Notes under the pieces: model-generated | Told to the model about the DNA's origin: nothing | The model's database searches: none | Seen by the model: the letters and a program-made list of their open reading frames with translations, nothing else | Shown here: positions 16,880 through 26,000 of the stretch, piece by piece | Position numbering within the stretch: position 1 is the stretch's first letter | Layout: the number at the start of each line of letters is the position of its first letter | From: Archaeoglobaceae archaeon | GTDB lineage: Archaea; Halobacteriota; Archaeoglobi; Archaeoglobales; Archaeoglobaceae | DNA: 64,000 nt | Assembly: GCA_027028145.1 (NCBI GenBank) | Contig: JALVJV010000011.1 | Coordinates: 163,014-227,013, forward strand | Direction of reading: 5' to 3' | Translations under genes and position numbers: made by a program

Positions 16880-18025
16880 ATGGACTGGTTTGAAAGAGAA
16901 TCTAAGGTTTTGATCCCTTTCTACAAGCGACAGCCTGTCGTGTTCGTTAAGGGCGAAGGATGCTGGCTGTTCGATGTTAACGGTAGGAAATACCTCGACC
17001 TCGTCGCCGGAATAGCTACCGTCTCGATCGGTCACTGCCATCCGACGTTTATATCCAAAATCAAGGAGCAACTCCAAAAACTTGTTCACGTCTCAAACCT
17101 CTACTACACGATCCCCCAAATCGAACTCGCTGAGAAGCTTCGGGAAATCACGGGCTTAGATAAATTCTTCTTCTGCAACAGCGGTGCCGAAGCCGTTGAG
17201 GCATCTCTAAAAATTGCGAGAAAGGTAACCGGGAGAAAAAAGTTCGTGGCTTTTACCGGATCGTTTCACGGCAGAACCATGGGAGCCCTTTCCGTAACTT
17301 GGAAGGAGAAGTTCAGAAAGCCCTTCGAACCCCTCATACAACCGGTAGAGTTCGCCAAATTCAACGACATTCACGACCTTGAAAAGAAGGTAGACGACGA
17401 TACAGCTTGCGTAATAGTAGAACCTATTCAGGGTGAAGCCGGAGTTCATCCTGCCAGTGAGGAATTCATTAAAGCCGTATTTGATGAAAGGGATGAGCAC
17501 GGATTTATCGTGATATTCGACGAAGTTCAGACGGGATTCGGAAGAACCGGAAAGTGGTTTGCAAAGGAGCATTTCGGTGTTCAGCCCGATGTGATGACGA
17601 TGGCTAAAGCCATGGGCTCTGGTTTTCCGATAGGCGGAGTTGGAGTTAGGGAAGAAGTTGCAGAGAAACTCGAGGCAACTGAACATGCTTCAACTTTCGG
17701 TGGAAATCCTTTGGCATGCACCGCTTCGCTCGCAACGATCGAGGTAATGGAGAAGGAGAAGCTCGTGGAGAATTCGGAGAAGATGGGCGAATACTTCAGA
17801 AGTAGGCTTGAGGAGATAGGATTAAGGACGAGAGGACTCGGCCTTATGATCGGTGTCGAAGTTAAAAACGCATTCGGCTTGGTTTCAAAGGCTTTAGAAA
17901 GGGGATTGGTTGTAAACGCCACATCCGAAGACACTCTAAGGCTTGTCCCGCCCCTGATAATAAATAGGGACGAGATCGATTTCGCGGTAGAGATTTTGGC
18001 TCATTTAACCAAAACTACAGGCTGA
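16880..18025 (+). CDS. argD: Acetylornithine/LysW-type aminotransferase ArgD
   Basis: 381 residues, a class III PLP aminotransferase. FCNSGAEAVEASLKIAR, TGSFHGRTMGALSVT, IVEPIQGEAGVHP, FDEVQTGFGRTGKWF and the PLP lysine in MAKAMGSGFPIGG are all present. Acts in arginine synthesis (acetylornithine to semialdehyde) and in many archaea also on the equivalent lysine or ornithine intermediates, so dual use is possible. Not grouped with other arg genes. Its last 25 bases overlap the convergent stress-protein gene. Confidence 0.93.
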   Translation: MDWFERESKVLIPFYKRQPVVFVKGEGCWLFDVNGRKYLDLVAGIATVSIGHCHPTFISKIKEQLQKLVHVSNLYYTIPQIELAEKLREITGLDKFFFCNSGAEAVEASLKIARKVTGRKKFVAFTGSFHGRTMGALSVTWKEKFRKPFEPLIQPVEFAKFNDIHDLEKKVDDDTACVIVEPIQGEAGVHPASEEFIKAVFDERDEHGFIVIFDEVQTGFGRTGKWFAKEHFGVQPDVMTMAKAMGSGFPIGGVGVREEVAEKLEATEHASTFGGNPLACTASLATIEVMEKEKLVENSEKMGEYFRSRLEEIGLRTRGLGLMIGVEVKNAFGLVSKALERGLVVNATSEDTLRLVPPLIINRDEIDFAVEILAHLTKTTG

Positions 18026-18393
18026 TTCGCGTGATTTACAACATACCTCGCGGCACTACCCAATATCATCTCCTCTATCGATCTTCTCCTTTTCATTCCC
18101 AAAACTATTATTTCCGCTCCTATCTCTTCTGCAAACTCTAAGATATCCTCCCCCGGACTCTTACCCCTAACGAGCAAATGCGTTTCTATATCAACGCCGT
18201 ATTCCTTCGCGATCTCCTCAGCCCTTCTTAGAATCTCCTCTCCTCTTTGAATGTCCTCCTCATCCGTCTTCGTTCCTCCATATAGGGAGTGTATAGCCAC
18301 GACTTTCTTGTTCCTAAGCTTTCCCTCTTCGAGTGCGAACTCTAACGCCCTAAAACTCTGGCTCGAACCGTCTAAGCCAACGAGTATGCACAT
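18001..18393 (-). CDS. Universal stress protein (single UspA domain)
   Basis: 130 residues, one UspA domain. ILVGLDGSSQSFRALEFAL gives the first strand and helix; the ATP-binding pattern GxxxRRxxxxxxLGS(A) appears as GMKRRRSIEEMILGSAARYVVNHANQPVVLV, so nucleotide binding is expected. Converges on argD with a 25-base overlap. Role in stress response is general to the family. Confidence 0.9.
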   Translation of the reverse strand: MCILVGLDGSSQSFRALEFALEEGKLRNKKVVAIHSLYGGTKTDEEDIQRGEEILRRAEEIAKEYGVDIETHLLVRGKSPGEDILEFAEEIGAEIIVLGMKRRRSIEEMILGSAARYVVNHANQPVVLVK

Positions 18394-18445
18394 GTTCTTA
18401 ATTTTTAACCAAAATATATCTATCTTGCGTTAACGAGCGGTGAAA

Positions 18446-18494
18446 GTTTTATATACCCTTCAATTTTAGCAACTGAAAAACCTTTGAGGTGGTG
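18446..18494 (+). promoter_or_regulatory. Promoter and ribosome site of the aEF1A gene
   Basis: GTTTTATATAC at 18446-18456 is a strong archaeal TATA box. A start point about 25 bases downstream leaves a leader of roughly 20 bases with GAGGTGGTG at 18486-18494, three bases before the ATG at 18498. One of the few genes here with both strong elements, as fits high expression. Confidence 0.65.
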
Positions 18495-18497
18495 TAA

Positions 18498-19769
18498 ATG
18501 CCGAAGGAGAAGGAGCACATTAACGTTGCGGTTATAGGGCATGTAGACCACGGAAAGAGCACACTGATCGGAAGGATGCTGTATGAGGCCGGACAGATCC
18601 CAGAGCATATCATCGAGCAATACAAGAAGGAGGCTCAGGAGAAAGGTAAAGCCACCTTCGAGTTCGCTTGGGTAATGGACAGGCTTAAGGAAGAAAGAGA
18701 GAGAGGAGTTACGATCGACGTAGCTCACAGGAAGATCGAGACGAACAAATACATCATCACGATCGTGGACTGCCCCGGACACAGGGACTTCATCAAGAAC
18801 ATGATCACGGGAGCGAGCCAAGCGGATGCCGCGATTCTCGTAGTTGACGTTGCTGAGGGTGTTCAGCCGCAGACGAAGGAGCACGTCTTCCTTGCGAGAA
18901 CGCTGGGTATCAACCAGATGATCGTAGTAATCAACAAGATGGACAGGGTAAACTACGACCAGAAGAAGTATGAGGAAGTTAAGAATCAGGTAGCCAAGTT
19001 GCTCAAGGCTGTAGGTTACAAGGTCGACGAGATCCCATTCATTCCTGCATCGGCTTACTACGGTGACAACGTGCTCAAGAGGAGCGATAAGACTCCGTGG
19101 TATAACGGTCCAACGGTCTTCGAAGCTTTCGACTTGCTCAAGCCACCTGAGAAGCTCGTAGACAAGCCGCTCAGAATCCCGATTCAGGATGTCTACTCGA
19201 TCAAGGGTGTCGGAACTGTTCCGGTTGGCAGAGTTGAGAGCGGTGTGCTTAAGGTCGGTGACAAGGTAATATTCGAGCCGCCGGGAGTGGTCGGTGAGGT
19301 AAAGAGCATTGAGATGCACCACGAGCCACTTAAGGAGGCCTATCCGGGAGACAACATCGGTTTCAACGTCAGAGGTGTCAGCAAGAAGGACATCAGGAGA
19401 GGAGACGTTGCCGGACATCCGGACAACCCGCCGACGGTTGCGAAGGACTTCACGGCTCAGATCATCGTCTTGCAACACCCCACTGCCATCACGGTCGGTT
19501 ACACGCCGGTAGTTCACGCCCACACCGCACAGGTTGCTTGCAGATTCGTTGAGCTCATCAAGAAGATCGACCCGAGAACTGGACAGGTGAAGGAGGAGAA
19601 CCCGCAGTATCTCAAGACCGGTGACTCGGCGATCGTCAAGCTTGAGCCGACGAGACCGATGGTCATCGAGAAGGTCAAGGACATCCCACCGCTCGGCAGA
19701 TTCGCCGTCAGAGACATGGGTATGACGATCGCCGCTGGAATGGTCATCGACGTAACACCGAGGAAGTAA
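18498..19769 (+). CDS. tuf: Elongation factor 1-alpha (aEF1A)
   Basis: 423 residues. GTPase motifs: GHVDHGKST near residue 13, DCPGHRDF near residue 93, NKMD near residue 155, and SAYYGDN as the G5 region. Domains 2 and 3 follow ([31 protein letters not shown]). Delivers aminoacyl-tRNA to the ribosome. Codon use in this gene is visibly biased to GAG, AAG, ATC and CCG, as in highly expressed genes. Thirty-one bases upstream of rpsJ, the standard archaeal tuf-rpsJ order. Confidence 0.98.
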   Translation: MPKEKEHINVAVIGHVDHGKSTLIGRMLYEAGQIPEHIIEQYKKEAQEKGKATFEFAWVMDRLKEERERGVTIDVAHRKIETNKYIITIVDCPGHRDFIKNMITGASQADAAILVVDVAEGVQPQTKEHVFLARTLGINQMIVVINKMDRVNYDQKKYEEVKNQVAKLLKAVGYKVDEIPFIPASAYYGDNVLKRSDKTPWYNGPTVFEAFDLLKPPEKLVDKPLRIPIQDVYSIKGVGTVPVGRVESGVLKVGDKVIFEPPGVVGEVKSIEMHHEPLKEAYPGDNIGFNVRGVSKKDIRRGDVAGHPDNPPTVAKDFTAQIIVLQHPTAITVGYTPVVHAHTAQVACRFVELIKKIDPRTGQVKEENPQYLKTGDSAIVKLEPTRPMVIEKVKDIPPLGRFAVRDMGMTIAAGMVIDVTPRK

Positions 19770-19796
19770 TTTTCCCATTTTTTATTTTGGGTGGTT
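19770..19796 (+). terminator. Possible oligo-T terminator between aEF1A and S10
   Basis: The 31-base spacer contains TTTTCCCATTTTTTATTTT, runs of T like archaeal intrinsic terminators. It could cut part of the transcription and so set different levels of EF1A and S10. The end of the spacer (GGGTGG) serves as the S10 ribosome site. Confidence 0.3.
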
Positions 19797-19800
19797 TGTT

Positions 19801-20121
19801 ATGGCAATTAAAGGTCCGAAGGCGAGGATTAGGCTTTCCGGATTGAATCCGAAGGATTTGGATAGGATCTGCAACCAGATCAAGGAGATCGCATTGAAGA
19901 CGGGTGTCGAGATCAGTGGGCCAATTCCACTTCCGACGAGGCGACTCGTGGTTCCCGTTAGGAAGGCTCCGGATGGAGAGGGAAGCGAAACCTACGACCA
20001 CTGGGAGCTCAGAATTCACAAGAGACTAATAGACATCGCAGCTGACGAAAGGGCTTTGAGGCAGATCATGAGGATTCAGGTGCCGAAGGACGTGAACATC
20101 GAGATCGTTTTGGAGAGTTAA
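19801..20121 (+). CDS. rpsJ: Small ribosomal subunit protein S10
   Basis: 106 residues with the archaeal S10 pattern: [25 protein letters not shown], then [25 protein letters not shown], and [37 protein letters not shown] lies eight bases before the ATG. Part of the 30S head; co-transcribed with aEF1A in most archaea. Converges on the CDF transporter 12 bases later. Confidence 0.97.
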   Translation: MAIKGPKARIRLSGLNPKDLDRICNQIKEIALKTGVEISGPIPLPTRRLVVPVRKAPDGEGSETYDHWELRIHKRLIDIAADERALRQIMRIQVPKDVNIEIVLES

Positions 20122-20133
20122 TTTTGCTTTCTA

Positions 20134-21291
20134 TTATTCGCTTTTGATTTGGTTTATCACGTCATCTAAGCTGTCTAATTTATCTACGAGCTTTATTGTA
20201 ATCCCCTTGCTTTTCAGGTGGTTCTTCGCCCCCACACCGATCTTTCTAACTACGATCGCATCGACCTTATTCTTGCTCAGCAGTTCGGCTATCAGATAGC
20301 CTTTCATCTTCTGAGCGTTCCAGAAATCGTTCCGAATTTTCCAAGACCTTCCGCTTTTCACATCTACGATCTTAAAGAACCTTGCATTTAGATCTCCCAC
20401 ATAGTTATCGTTTTCATCCACTGGAACGGCTATTCTCCTTATCTCCTTTGAAATCTTGACGACCGGAATTATTTTAACGATTTCGGGAAAACTATCCTTC
20501 AATCTCTCGATTCTACCGATTATCTCGTTTATCTGATCCGCTTCAACTTCGGAGCTTACGGTGAAGTGGACTTCGACTATCTTGCTCCTCCAAGTTCCTC
20601 TAACCGCGACGAAATCGACCGACTTGATGCCCTCTATACTTTCAACCAGCCTTTTTATTCTTACGGAGAGCTCCTCATCCACCTTGTCCATCAGGACATC
20701 TATAGCATTTTTCAGGATCTCGCTACCCGTCTGAAGAATCAGAATCGATATGGCAATAGCAACGACGGCGTCGGCCCACCAGTATCCGAAGTAAACTAAC
20801 ACGAATCCCAAGACAACCGACAGGCTTGAGATGACGTCCGTTCTCGAATGCTTACCTTCGGCTATGAGAGATGATGATTTCGTCCTTATTCCGACCGATA
20901 TCTTATACCTCGCGAGGGCTTCGTTCACAACCGCAGACGCCAACGCAACCGCTAAGGCGTATAGTTCGAAGCTCGGTTTGACGCCCGCTATCAGGTTGTT
21001 CACGGCTTCAACCAAAATTGAGAGGGACGTAAAGACGATTATCAAACCAACTCCAAGTTCTGCAAGGCTTTCCGCTTTGAAGTGACCGTATGGATGGGAC
21101 TCATCTGGCGGTTTTTGTGCGATCTTAATTCCGATCCAAACCAGAGCGGAGCCGAGAACGTCAACGAGAGAATGAAGAGCATCCGCTATAAGAGCGGTGC
21201 TACCTGATAGGATCCCGGCGATTCCCTTGGCTATCGTTAGAATGACGTTTGCGATTACGGATATCTTTCCGGCTTTTATCGCTTCATCCAT
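20134..21291 (-). CDS. Cation diffusion facilitator with C-terminal NifX-like domain
   Basis: 385 residues. Residues 1-205 hold six membrane helices with metal-site residues HxxxD in ADALHSLVD (helix 2) and EGKHSRTD (helix 5), the HD/HD set typical of zinc-type CDF proteins. Residues about 205-280 are the usual cytosolic ferredoxin-like domain. An extra part from about 285 to the end (RRIAVPVDENDNYVGDLNARFFKIVDV ... VGAKNHLKSKGI) resembles the NifX/NifB dinitrogenase-iron-molybdenum family, an unusual addition. Exports a divalent metal; whether zinc, iron or another is unresolved. Confidence 0.82.
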   Translation of the reverse strand: MDEAIKAGKISVIANVILTIAKGIAGILSGSTALIADALHSLVDVLGSALVWIGIKIAQKPPDESHPYGHFKAESLAELGVGLIIVFTSLSILVEAVNNLIAGVKPSFELYALAVALASAVVNEALARYKISVGIRTKSSSLIAEGKHSRTDVISSLSVVLGFVLVYFGYWWADAVVAIAISILILQTGSEILKNAIDVLMDKVDEELSVRIKRLVESIEGIKSVDFVAVRGTWRSKIVEVHFTVSSEVEADQINEIIGRIERLKDSFPEIVKIIPVVKISKEIRRIAVPVDENDNYVGDLNARFFKIVDVKSGRSWKIRNDFWNAQKMKGYLIAELLSKNKVDAIVVRKIGVGAKNHLKSKGITIKLVDKLDSLDDVINQIKSE

Positions 21292-21430
21292 TAACTACGA
21301 TTTCGTCACAAAAAATTAAAGTTTATTGAGCGACGGGAGAACATTCAACTTTGGCTTGAGATTGGTGGAACTGAATAGCAATTAGACAAAACAAAATCAA
21401 ATTTTGTAAGTTTTTATAGTTATGCTAACA

Positions 21431-22429
21431 TTACGCTTCGGTTTTCATCTCCCTCGATTTTCTGTATTCTTCATACCTTTTCTTAGCCTCTTCAGCCTTC
21501 TGCTTATCGCCCAATTTCTCGTAAGCTTCTGCTACGTGCTTCCACCAAGCCGGATCCTTCTCAGCCTCTCTCTCGCAGTATTCGGCGTATTTCATCCAAG
21601 CCTCCTTAGCCTTCTCCTTTTCTCCCAGTATCTCGTAGATCTTCGCGACGTCCTCCCAGAATACTCCTTCCTCTTCGGCTTCCTTTAAATAATACTCCAA
21701 AGCCTTCTTCCAAGCCTCCTCGGCTTCTTCCTTCTTTCCAGCCTCCTCGTAAAGCTTTGCAACATCCTCCCAGAACCATGGCTCCTCCTTCGCATATTCC
21801 TCCAAACACTTAGCCGCTCTAACCTTATCTCCGGCTTTCTTCCAAAATTCGTATGCTTCCTTCCAATAGTATGATTCTCCCTTTTCCTTAGCTATCTTTT
21901 CGTAGAGCTCAGCAGCCTTTGCATAATTTTCTGCTTTTTCATAGCACCATGCTGCAGATTCGAGCATCCCAGCTTTCAAATAGCACTCCGCAGCTTTAAC
22001 GTAATCACCCTTTTTCTCGAACTTCCTTGCAGCCGCTCTGTAATTCCCGGATCTCTCAAGTGAGTTAGCACTCTTTAGCCTCTCGATTACGCTCAGATCA
22101 GGCTCCGAAATCCACCAGATTCCGAAGATCAGCGCAATCACGTATGCTATTATTATATACAAAACATGTAGGGGGTTTTTCCATACGTAGCACTGATATA
22201 CCGCATACGCCGATGAAATTAATCCCACTGCTGAAAGCAATGCGTATTTGAATGATTTTGCATAAACAAGAATCCCCAGCATCACCGCAAAGATCACTGC
22301 GAGTCCCAAGAAGCCCAAACCTAAGATCAACCTGATCAAGAACCATAACCCGAAGAAATGGACTATTGCGACAGCCACTCCAAAGATTCCAACCAAAAAC
22401 GCTATCAGTATCGCTGTTAACCTATCCAT
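21431..22429 (-). CDS. Membrane-anchored TPR-repeat protein
   Basis: 332 residues. The first 108 form four hydrophobic segments. The remainder (from about 115) is all TPR-like helix pairs, facing the cytoplasm if the N-terminus is arranged as usual. The last three units are near-identical and exactly 38 residues apart (F219, F257, W295), pattern FWEDVAKxYExxGxKExAxEAW. Rich in Trp at unit starts. Probably a scaffold for protein complexes at the membrane; no partner can be named. Lies downstream of the EMC6-like gene (34-base gap) and may share its transcript. Confidence 0.75.
   Translation of the reverse strand: MDRLTAILIAFLVGIFGVAVAIVHFFGLWFLIRLILGLGFLGLAVIFAVMLGILVYAKSFKYALLSAVGLISSAYAVYQCYVWKNPLHVLYIIIAYVIALIFGIWWISEPDLSVIERLKSANSLERSGNYRAAARKFEKKGDYVKAAECYLKAGMLESAAWCYEKAENYAKAAELYEKIAKEKGESYYWKEAYEFWKKAGDKVRAAKCLEEYAKEEPWFWEDVAKLYEEAGKKEEAEEAWKKALEYYLKEAEEEGVFWEDVAKIYEILGEKEKAKEAWMKYAEYCEREAEKDPAWWKHVAEAYEKLGDKQKAEEAKKRYEEYRKSREMKTEA
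21470..21775 (-). repeat. Tandem 38-codon repeats inside the TPR gene
   Basis: Residues 219-320 consist of two full units and most of a third, each 114 bases, with similar DNA as well as protein sequence. Units are longer than the 34-residue TPR by a four-residue acidic insert (AEEE/AEKD). The similarity of adjacent units points to recent duplication within the gene, so copy number may differ between strains. Confidence 0.65.
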
Positions 22430-22463
22430 AAAGGGGAATATAATATTCGGAATAAAATTTTTT

Positions 22464-22727
22464 TCAAATGTTAAGCAAAAACGTCCAAACTATATACCAA
22501 CTCGCGAAGGCCATAAAGGTTATTCCGGCCCAATCTTTTCCCTCCAAACTCACGCCGAGCTTAGGTAACAGAAACTTGTTTACGTATATCGAGAACACCA
22601 AGACGATTATTCCGAGGGGATCCCTCGATCTGATTCCGTCCGTGATGATGTATGAGATCACTCCCGCTATGCAACCCAACACTATCGGAACGAACGTCTT
22701 TATCAAACTCTCCCTGTATTCGTCCAT
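22464..22727 (-). CDS. Small EMC6-like membrane protein
   Basis: 87 residues with three hydrophobic segments. KTFVPIVLGCIAGVISYIIT, then PLGIIVLVFSIYVNKFLLPKLG and DWAGITFMAFASWYIVWTFLLN match my recollection of archaeal proteins related to EMC6, a subunit of the eukaryotic ER membrane-protein insertion complex. That would suggest a role in membrane protein insertion with a YidC/Get1-like partner. Ribosome site AGGTGGTAGG before the ATG. Ends 34 bases before the TPR protein gene and starts ten bases after thrS, all leftward. Confidence 0.6.
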   Translation of the reverse strand: MDEYRESLIKTFVPIVLGCIAGVISYIITDGIRSRDPLGIIVLVFSIYVNKFLLPKLGVSLEGKDWAGITFMAFASWYIVWTFLLNI

Positions 22728-22736
22728 CCTACCACC

Positions 22737-24617
22737 TCATCTGAACGAAGGTCTTTGAGATAGCAACATAGGCAAGGGCAGGGGTTTAAACGGCTTACCT
22801 TCACACTCCCTTCTTATCCTCTCCGCCAGTTCGTCGACGCTCATCCTAACCTTCTTCTGATCTTTAAGCGTAGATTCCGCTCGGATCGTGACGGTCAAAA
22901 ACCCTCCCCTGACTTCTTCTTCTCCTATAACAGCCACATACGGAATCCATTCCCTCCCGGCTTCTCTTATCTTCTTAGCCAAAGTTTCGTCCCTGTCATC
23001 GACATCAACCCTAATCTTACGTCTTCTCAGTTCTTCAGCAATTTCGATAGCCTTATCCAGATACCTCTCAGAAACCGGAATAACCCTAACCTGAGTCGGG
23101 GAAAGCCACACCGGAAGCATCGGTAGAACTCCCTTCTCAGCCCGCATGTGAGCCTTCTCAAGCAAAGCGTATATGCATCTCTCTATAGCCCCGCTCGCAG
23201 AACAGTGCAGAATCAAGGGTCTCTTCTTTTCTCCCTTTTCATCCACATAGCTGATGTCGTATCTTTCGGCATTTTCAACATCTATCTGAACGGTCGAAAG
23301 CGCTGAAGCCTTATCCAAAGCGTCGACGAAGTTGAACTCGAACTTCAGCACGAAGTAGAAGAACCTCTGATCCCACATCTCAACGAGTATCGGTTTCTTG
23401 AGGATGTCGACGAGCGAGTGAACGAATTCCTTGTTCTCCTCGTAGAAATCCCTCGTAACCCTAATAGCCACCTCGTAGTCTTCGGGTTCGAGACCAATCT
23501 CCCTTAGAACTTCTACGGCCAACTTGTATTGCCTGAAGAATTCCTCCTTAGCCTGCTCCATATCTTTAACTATCGTATGCATATCGGGCATCGTGAAAGC
23601 TCTGAGCCTTCTCAAACCGACCAATTCACCCCTCTGCTCCTTTCTGAAGGAGTATCTCGTTAATTCGTATAGTCTGACCGGAAGGTTCTTGTATGTGATA
23701 ACGGAATCGTGGGCTATCAAGAACTGCCCGAAGCATGCCGCAAATCTAAGGAAGAACTCCCTTTTATCACCCTTAAGTATGTATTGCCTTGCCGGGAATC
23801 TTTCCAAATATCTCCTAAGCGTTGGATGACTTCTGTCAAACATTATAGGAGTCTCAACTTCCATTGCTCCGTATTCGATGCACTTAAGAGTAACGAACTC
23901 TTCAAGAAGGCTCTTAATCAGCCTCCCCTTCGGATAGTATCTTAAATGTCCCGAATCGGATGCCGGCTCGTAATCTGCGATCTGCAACCTTCGCATTAAT
24001 TCCACGTGCGGCGGAATCTTATCCACAGCCCTCCTCTTCGCTATTTCATAGTTCGCAAACTTTCTGAGGTTTTCGTAGCCGGTAAAGTCGAACTTTTCTA
24101 TCTCTATTAGCTCCTTCTCCGGCGTAAGAATATACCAGTAGCTTTTAACCTTCTCCTCAGCCCTCAAAGCCTCTGTTATCTCTTTCTCTTCCTCGACTTC
24201 CGCTTTAACCTCTTCAGCCCTTATCTCCCTCGAAAGCTCGCTTAAGGGATGTCCTTTGCAAGATATCTTGAAAGACTTATACCAGCCAAACGGGGCTCTG
24301 TGAACTTCAAAATCCTTCGAAAGCTTCTCAGCCAAAAGCTTGAGAATCCTAATTCCGGTATCCGGATCGGCTAAATCCGATGAGAGGTGAGCGTAAGGAT
24401 AAACGACAATCCTCTCAGCCCCAACCTTCTTTGCTATATCCGAAATTTCCTTAACGGCTTTATCTACAACAGCCTCGTTGTCTCCTTTCTCAACAGCAGT
24501 AAACACGACCAAAGCCTCATCAATGCGTTCTCCTTTTTCCTCAAAAGGTTCGGCGATCTTGGTCTTCTTTTTCGGCTCGTATTCGATGTAATCGGCATGG
24601 ATGAGCAGAAGTTTCAT
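22737..24617 (-). CDS. thrS: Threonyl-tRNA synthetase, archaeal type
   Basis: 626 residues. The N-terminal domain ([21 protein letters not shown]) is the archaeal D-amino-acid-deacylase-like editing domain that removes serine from tRNA-Thr. The class II catalytic core follows from about residue 205, with motif 2 region [26 protein letters not shown] and motif 3 near [13 protein letters not shown], then an anticodon-binding domain ([22 protein letters not shown]). ATG 24617 preferred over TTG 24629: a TATA-like AAATTTTAAAG lies at leaderless distance. Divergent from the nitroreductase gene. Confidence 0.95.
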   Translation of the reverse strand: MKLLLIHADYIEYEPKKKTKIAEPFEEKGERIDEALVVFTAVEKGDNEAVVDKAVKEISDIAKKVGAERIVVYPYAHLSSDLADPDTGIRILKLLAEKLSKDFEVHRAPFGWYKSFKISCKGHPLSELSREIRAEEVKAEVEEEKEITEALRAEEKVKSYWYILTPEKELIEIEKFDFTGYENLRKFANYEIAKRRAVDKIPPHVELMRRLQIADYEPASDSGHLRYYPKGRLIKSLLEEFVTLKCIEYGAMEVETPIMFDRSHPTLRRYLERFPARQYILKGDKREFFLRFAACFGQFLIAHDSVITYKNLPVRLYELTRYSFRKEQRGELVGLRRLRAFTMPDMHTIVKDMEQAKEEFFRQYKLAVEVLREIGLEPEDYEVAIRVTRDFYEENKEFVHSLVDILKKPILVEMWDQRFFYFVLKFEFNFVDALDKASALSTVQIDVENAERYDISYVDEKGEKKRPLILHCSASGAIERCIYALLEKAHMRAEKGVLPMLPVWLSPTQVRVIPVSERYLDKAIEIAEELRRRKIRVDVDDRDETLAKKIREAGREWIPYVAVIGEEEVRGGFLTVTIRAESTLKDQKKVRMSVDELAERIRRECEGKPFKPLPLPMLLSQRPSFR

Positions 24618-24699
24618 GAACGTAGGCAAATCGAAAGGACTTTAAAATTTTCCGTTCCACTTTTGAAAACTATTTAATCGCGAAGAGCAAGCTTAACCC

Positions 24700-25227
24700 A
24701 TGCCATACGAGGAATGCCTCGAAGCAATATTTACGAGGGTGTCCATAAGGAGATTCAAGCCGAAGCAGATTCCGGATGAGATTATTAAAAGGATTCTTGA
24801 AGCCGGAAACGCCGCACCTTCAGCCGGCAATTTGCAGGCGAGGGATTTCATAGTAGTTAAGAACCCCGTTACAAAGCTCAAGCTCGCCAAGGCATCTTTA
24901 AATCAGATGTTTATAGCCGAAGCTCCGGTGGTTGTCGTTGTCTGCGCAAACTATCCCCGCTCAATGAGGGTTTACGGCGACAGAGGAAGGCTTTACGCGG
25001 AGCAAGATGCCACGGCCGCGATAGAGAACATACTTCTGGCAGTCCACATGCTCGGATTGGGGGCGGTTTGGGTCGGTGCCTTCGATGAAGCAGAAGTTTC
25101 CGACATCTTGGACATCCCAGCTTACGCGAGACCCATGGCGATAATTCCGATAGGCTATCCGGATGAGTTCCCGAAGCCGAGGCAGAGGTATCCGATAGAA
25201 TACCTGACGCATTGGGAGAAGTGGTAA
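24700..25227 (+). CDS. Nitroreductase-family FMN oxidoreductase
   Basis: 175 residues. [17 protein letters not shown] and [18 protein letters not shown] form the FMN-binding N-terminus; [22 protein letters not shown] the central helix; [10 protein letters not shown] the C-terminal FMN contact. It should act as a dimer and use NAD(P)H, but the physiological acceptor is unknown. TATA-like CTATTTAATC about 28 bases upstream suggests a leaderless message. Confidence 0.9.
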   Translation: MPYEECLEAIFTRVSIRRFKPKQIPDEIIKRILEAGNAAPSAGNLQARDFIVVKNPVTKLKLAKASLNQMFIAEAPVVVVVCANYPRSMRVYGDRGRLYAEQDATAAIENILLAVHMLGLGAVWVGAFDEAEVSDILDIPAYARPMAIIPIGYPDEFPKPRQRYPIEYLTHWEKW

Positions 25228-25259
25228 CGTTTTTATAAATTTTAAACTTTTTAAGATCG

Positions 25260-26000
25260 ATGTCAGTATTGACCGTCGAAGATCTCGTCGTTCGCTACGG
25301 CGACACGGTTGCTGTCGATCATGTATCCTTCAGAGTTGATGAGGGGGAAATATTCGGCTTACTCGGCCCGAACGGTGCTGGTAAGAGCTCCACGATAAAG
25401 ACAATAGTTGGACTCGTGGATTTCGAGGGCAAGATCGAGGTTTTGGGGAAGCCCGTAGGCATCGAAACGAAGAATCTCATAGGCTACGTGCCCGAGGAGT
25501 TCATGCTTCTCGAATCCCTAACACCGCTCGAATTCTTCGAGTTCGTGGCATCTGTCAGAAGGATTGGAAACGTTGAAAAGGTTGAGGCTTTAATCAGGGC
25601 GTTCGGTATCGAAAGGTTCGTGAACAAACCCATCGCCACGCTTTCGATGGGAACCAAGCAGAAGGTTTCCGTTATCTCCGCACTAATTCACGATCCTCCC
25701 CTTCTTATTCTGGACGAACCCTTAAACGGTTTGGATGCCAGATCTTCGAGGATTCTGAAGGAGCTGATGCAGAGACATGTTGAGAAGGGTGGAGCCGTTT
25801 TATTTTCCACGCACATAATGGAAATAGCCGAAAGCCTGTGCGACAGAATTGCGGTTATAAATAGAGGTAGGATAATCGCCGAAGGGACGATAGAAGAATT
25901 GAGGGAGCTTGCAAGTGTCGAAGGATCTTTGGAGGACATCTTCCTTAAGCTTACGGGACAGTATGAGGGAATTAAGGAGATCGTGGATGCCATCTCTTAG
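25260..26000 (+). CDS. ABC transporter ATPase (ABC-2 type exporter)
   Basis: 246 residues. Walker A GPNGAGKSST near residue 35, Q-loop region IGYVPEE, signature reading LSMGTKQKVSVISAL, Walker B LLILDEPLNGLD, H-loop STHIME. The signature has MGT in place of SGG, a known variation in exporter-type ATPases. Overlaps the permease gene by 14 bases. Substrate unknown. Confidence 0.9.
   Translation: MSVLTVEDLVVRYGDTVAVDHVSFRVDEGEIFGLLGPNGAGKSSTIKTIVGLVDFEGKIEVLGKPVGIETKNLIGYVPEEFMLLESLTPLEFFEFVASVRRIGNVEKVEALIRAFGIERFVNKPIATLSMGTKQKVSVISALIHDPPLLILDEPLNGLDARSSRILKELMQRHVEKGGAVLFSTHIMEIAESLCDRIAVINRGRIIAEGTIEELRELASVEGSLEDIFLKLTGQYEGIKEIVDAIS

Noticed and set aside
18420..19778. 452-codon open frame antisense to aEF1A
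   Set aside because: Exact shadow of the strongly codon-biased EF1A gene; the protein is full of low-complexity Leu/Asp/Arg runs and matches no family.
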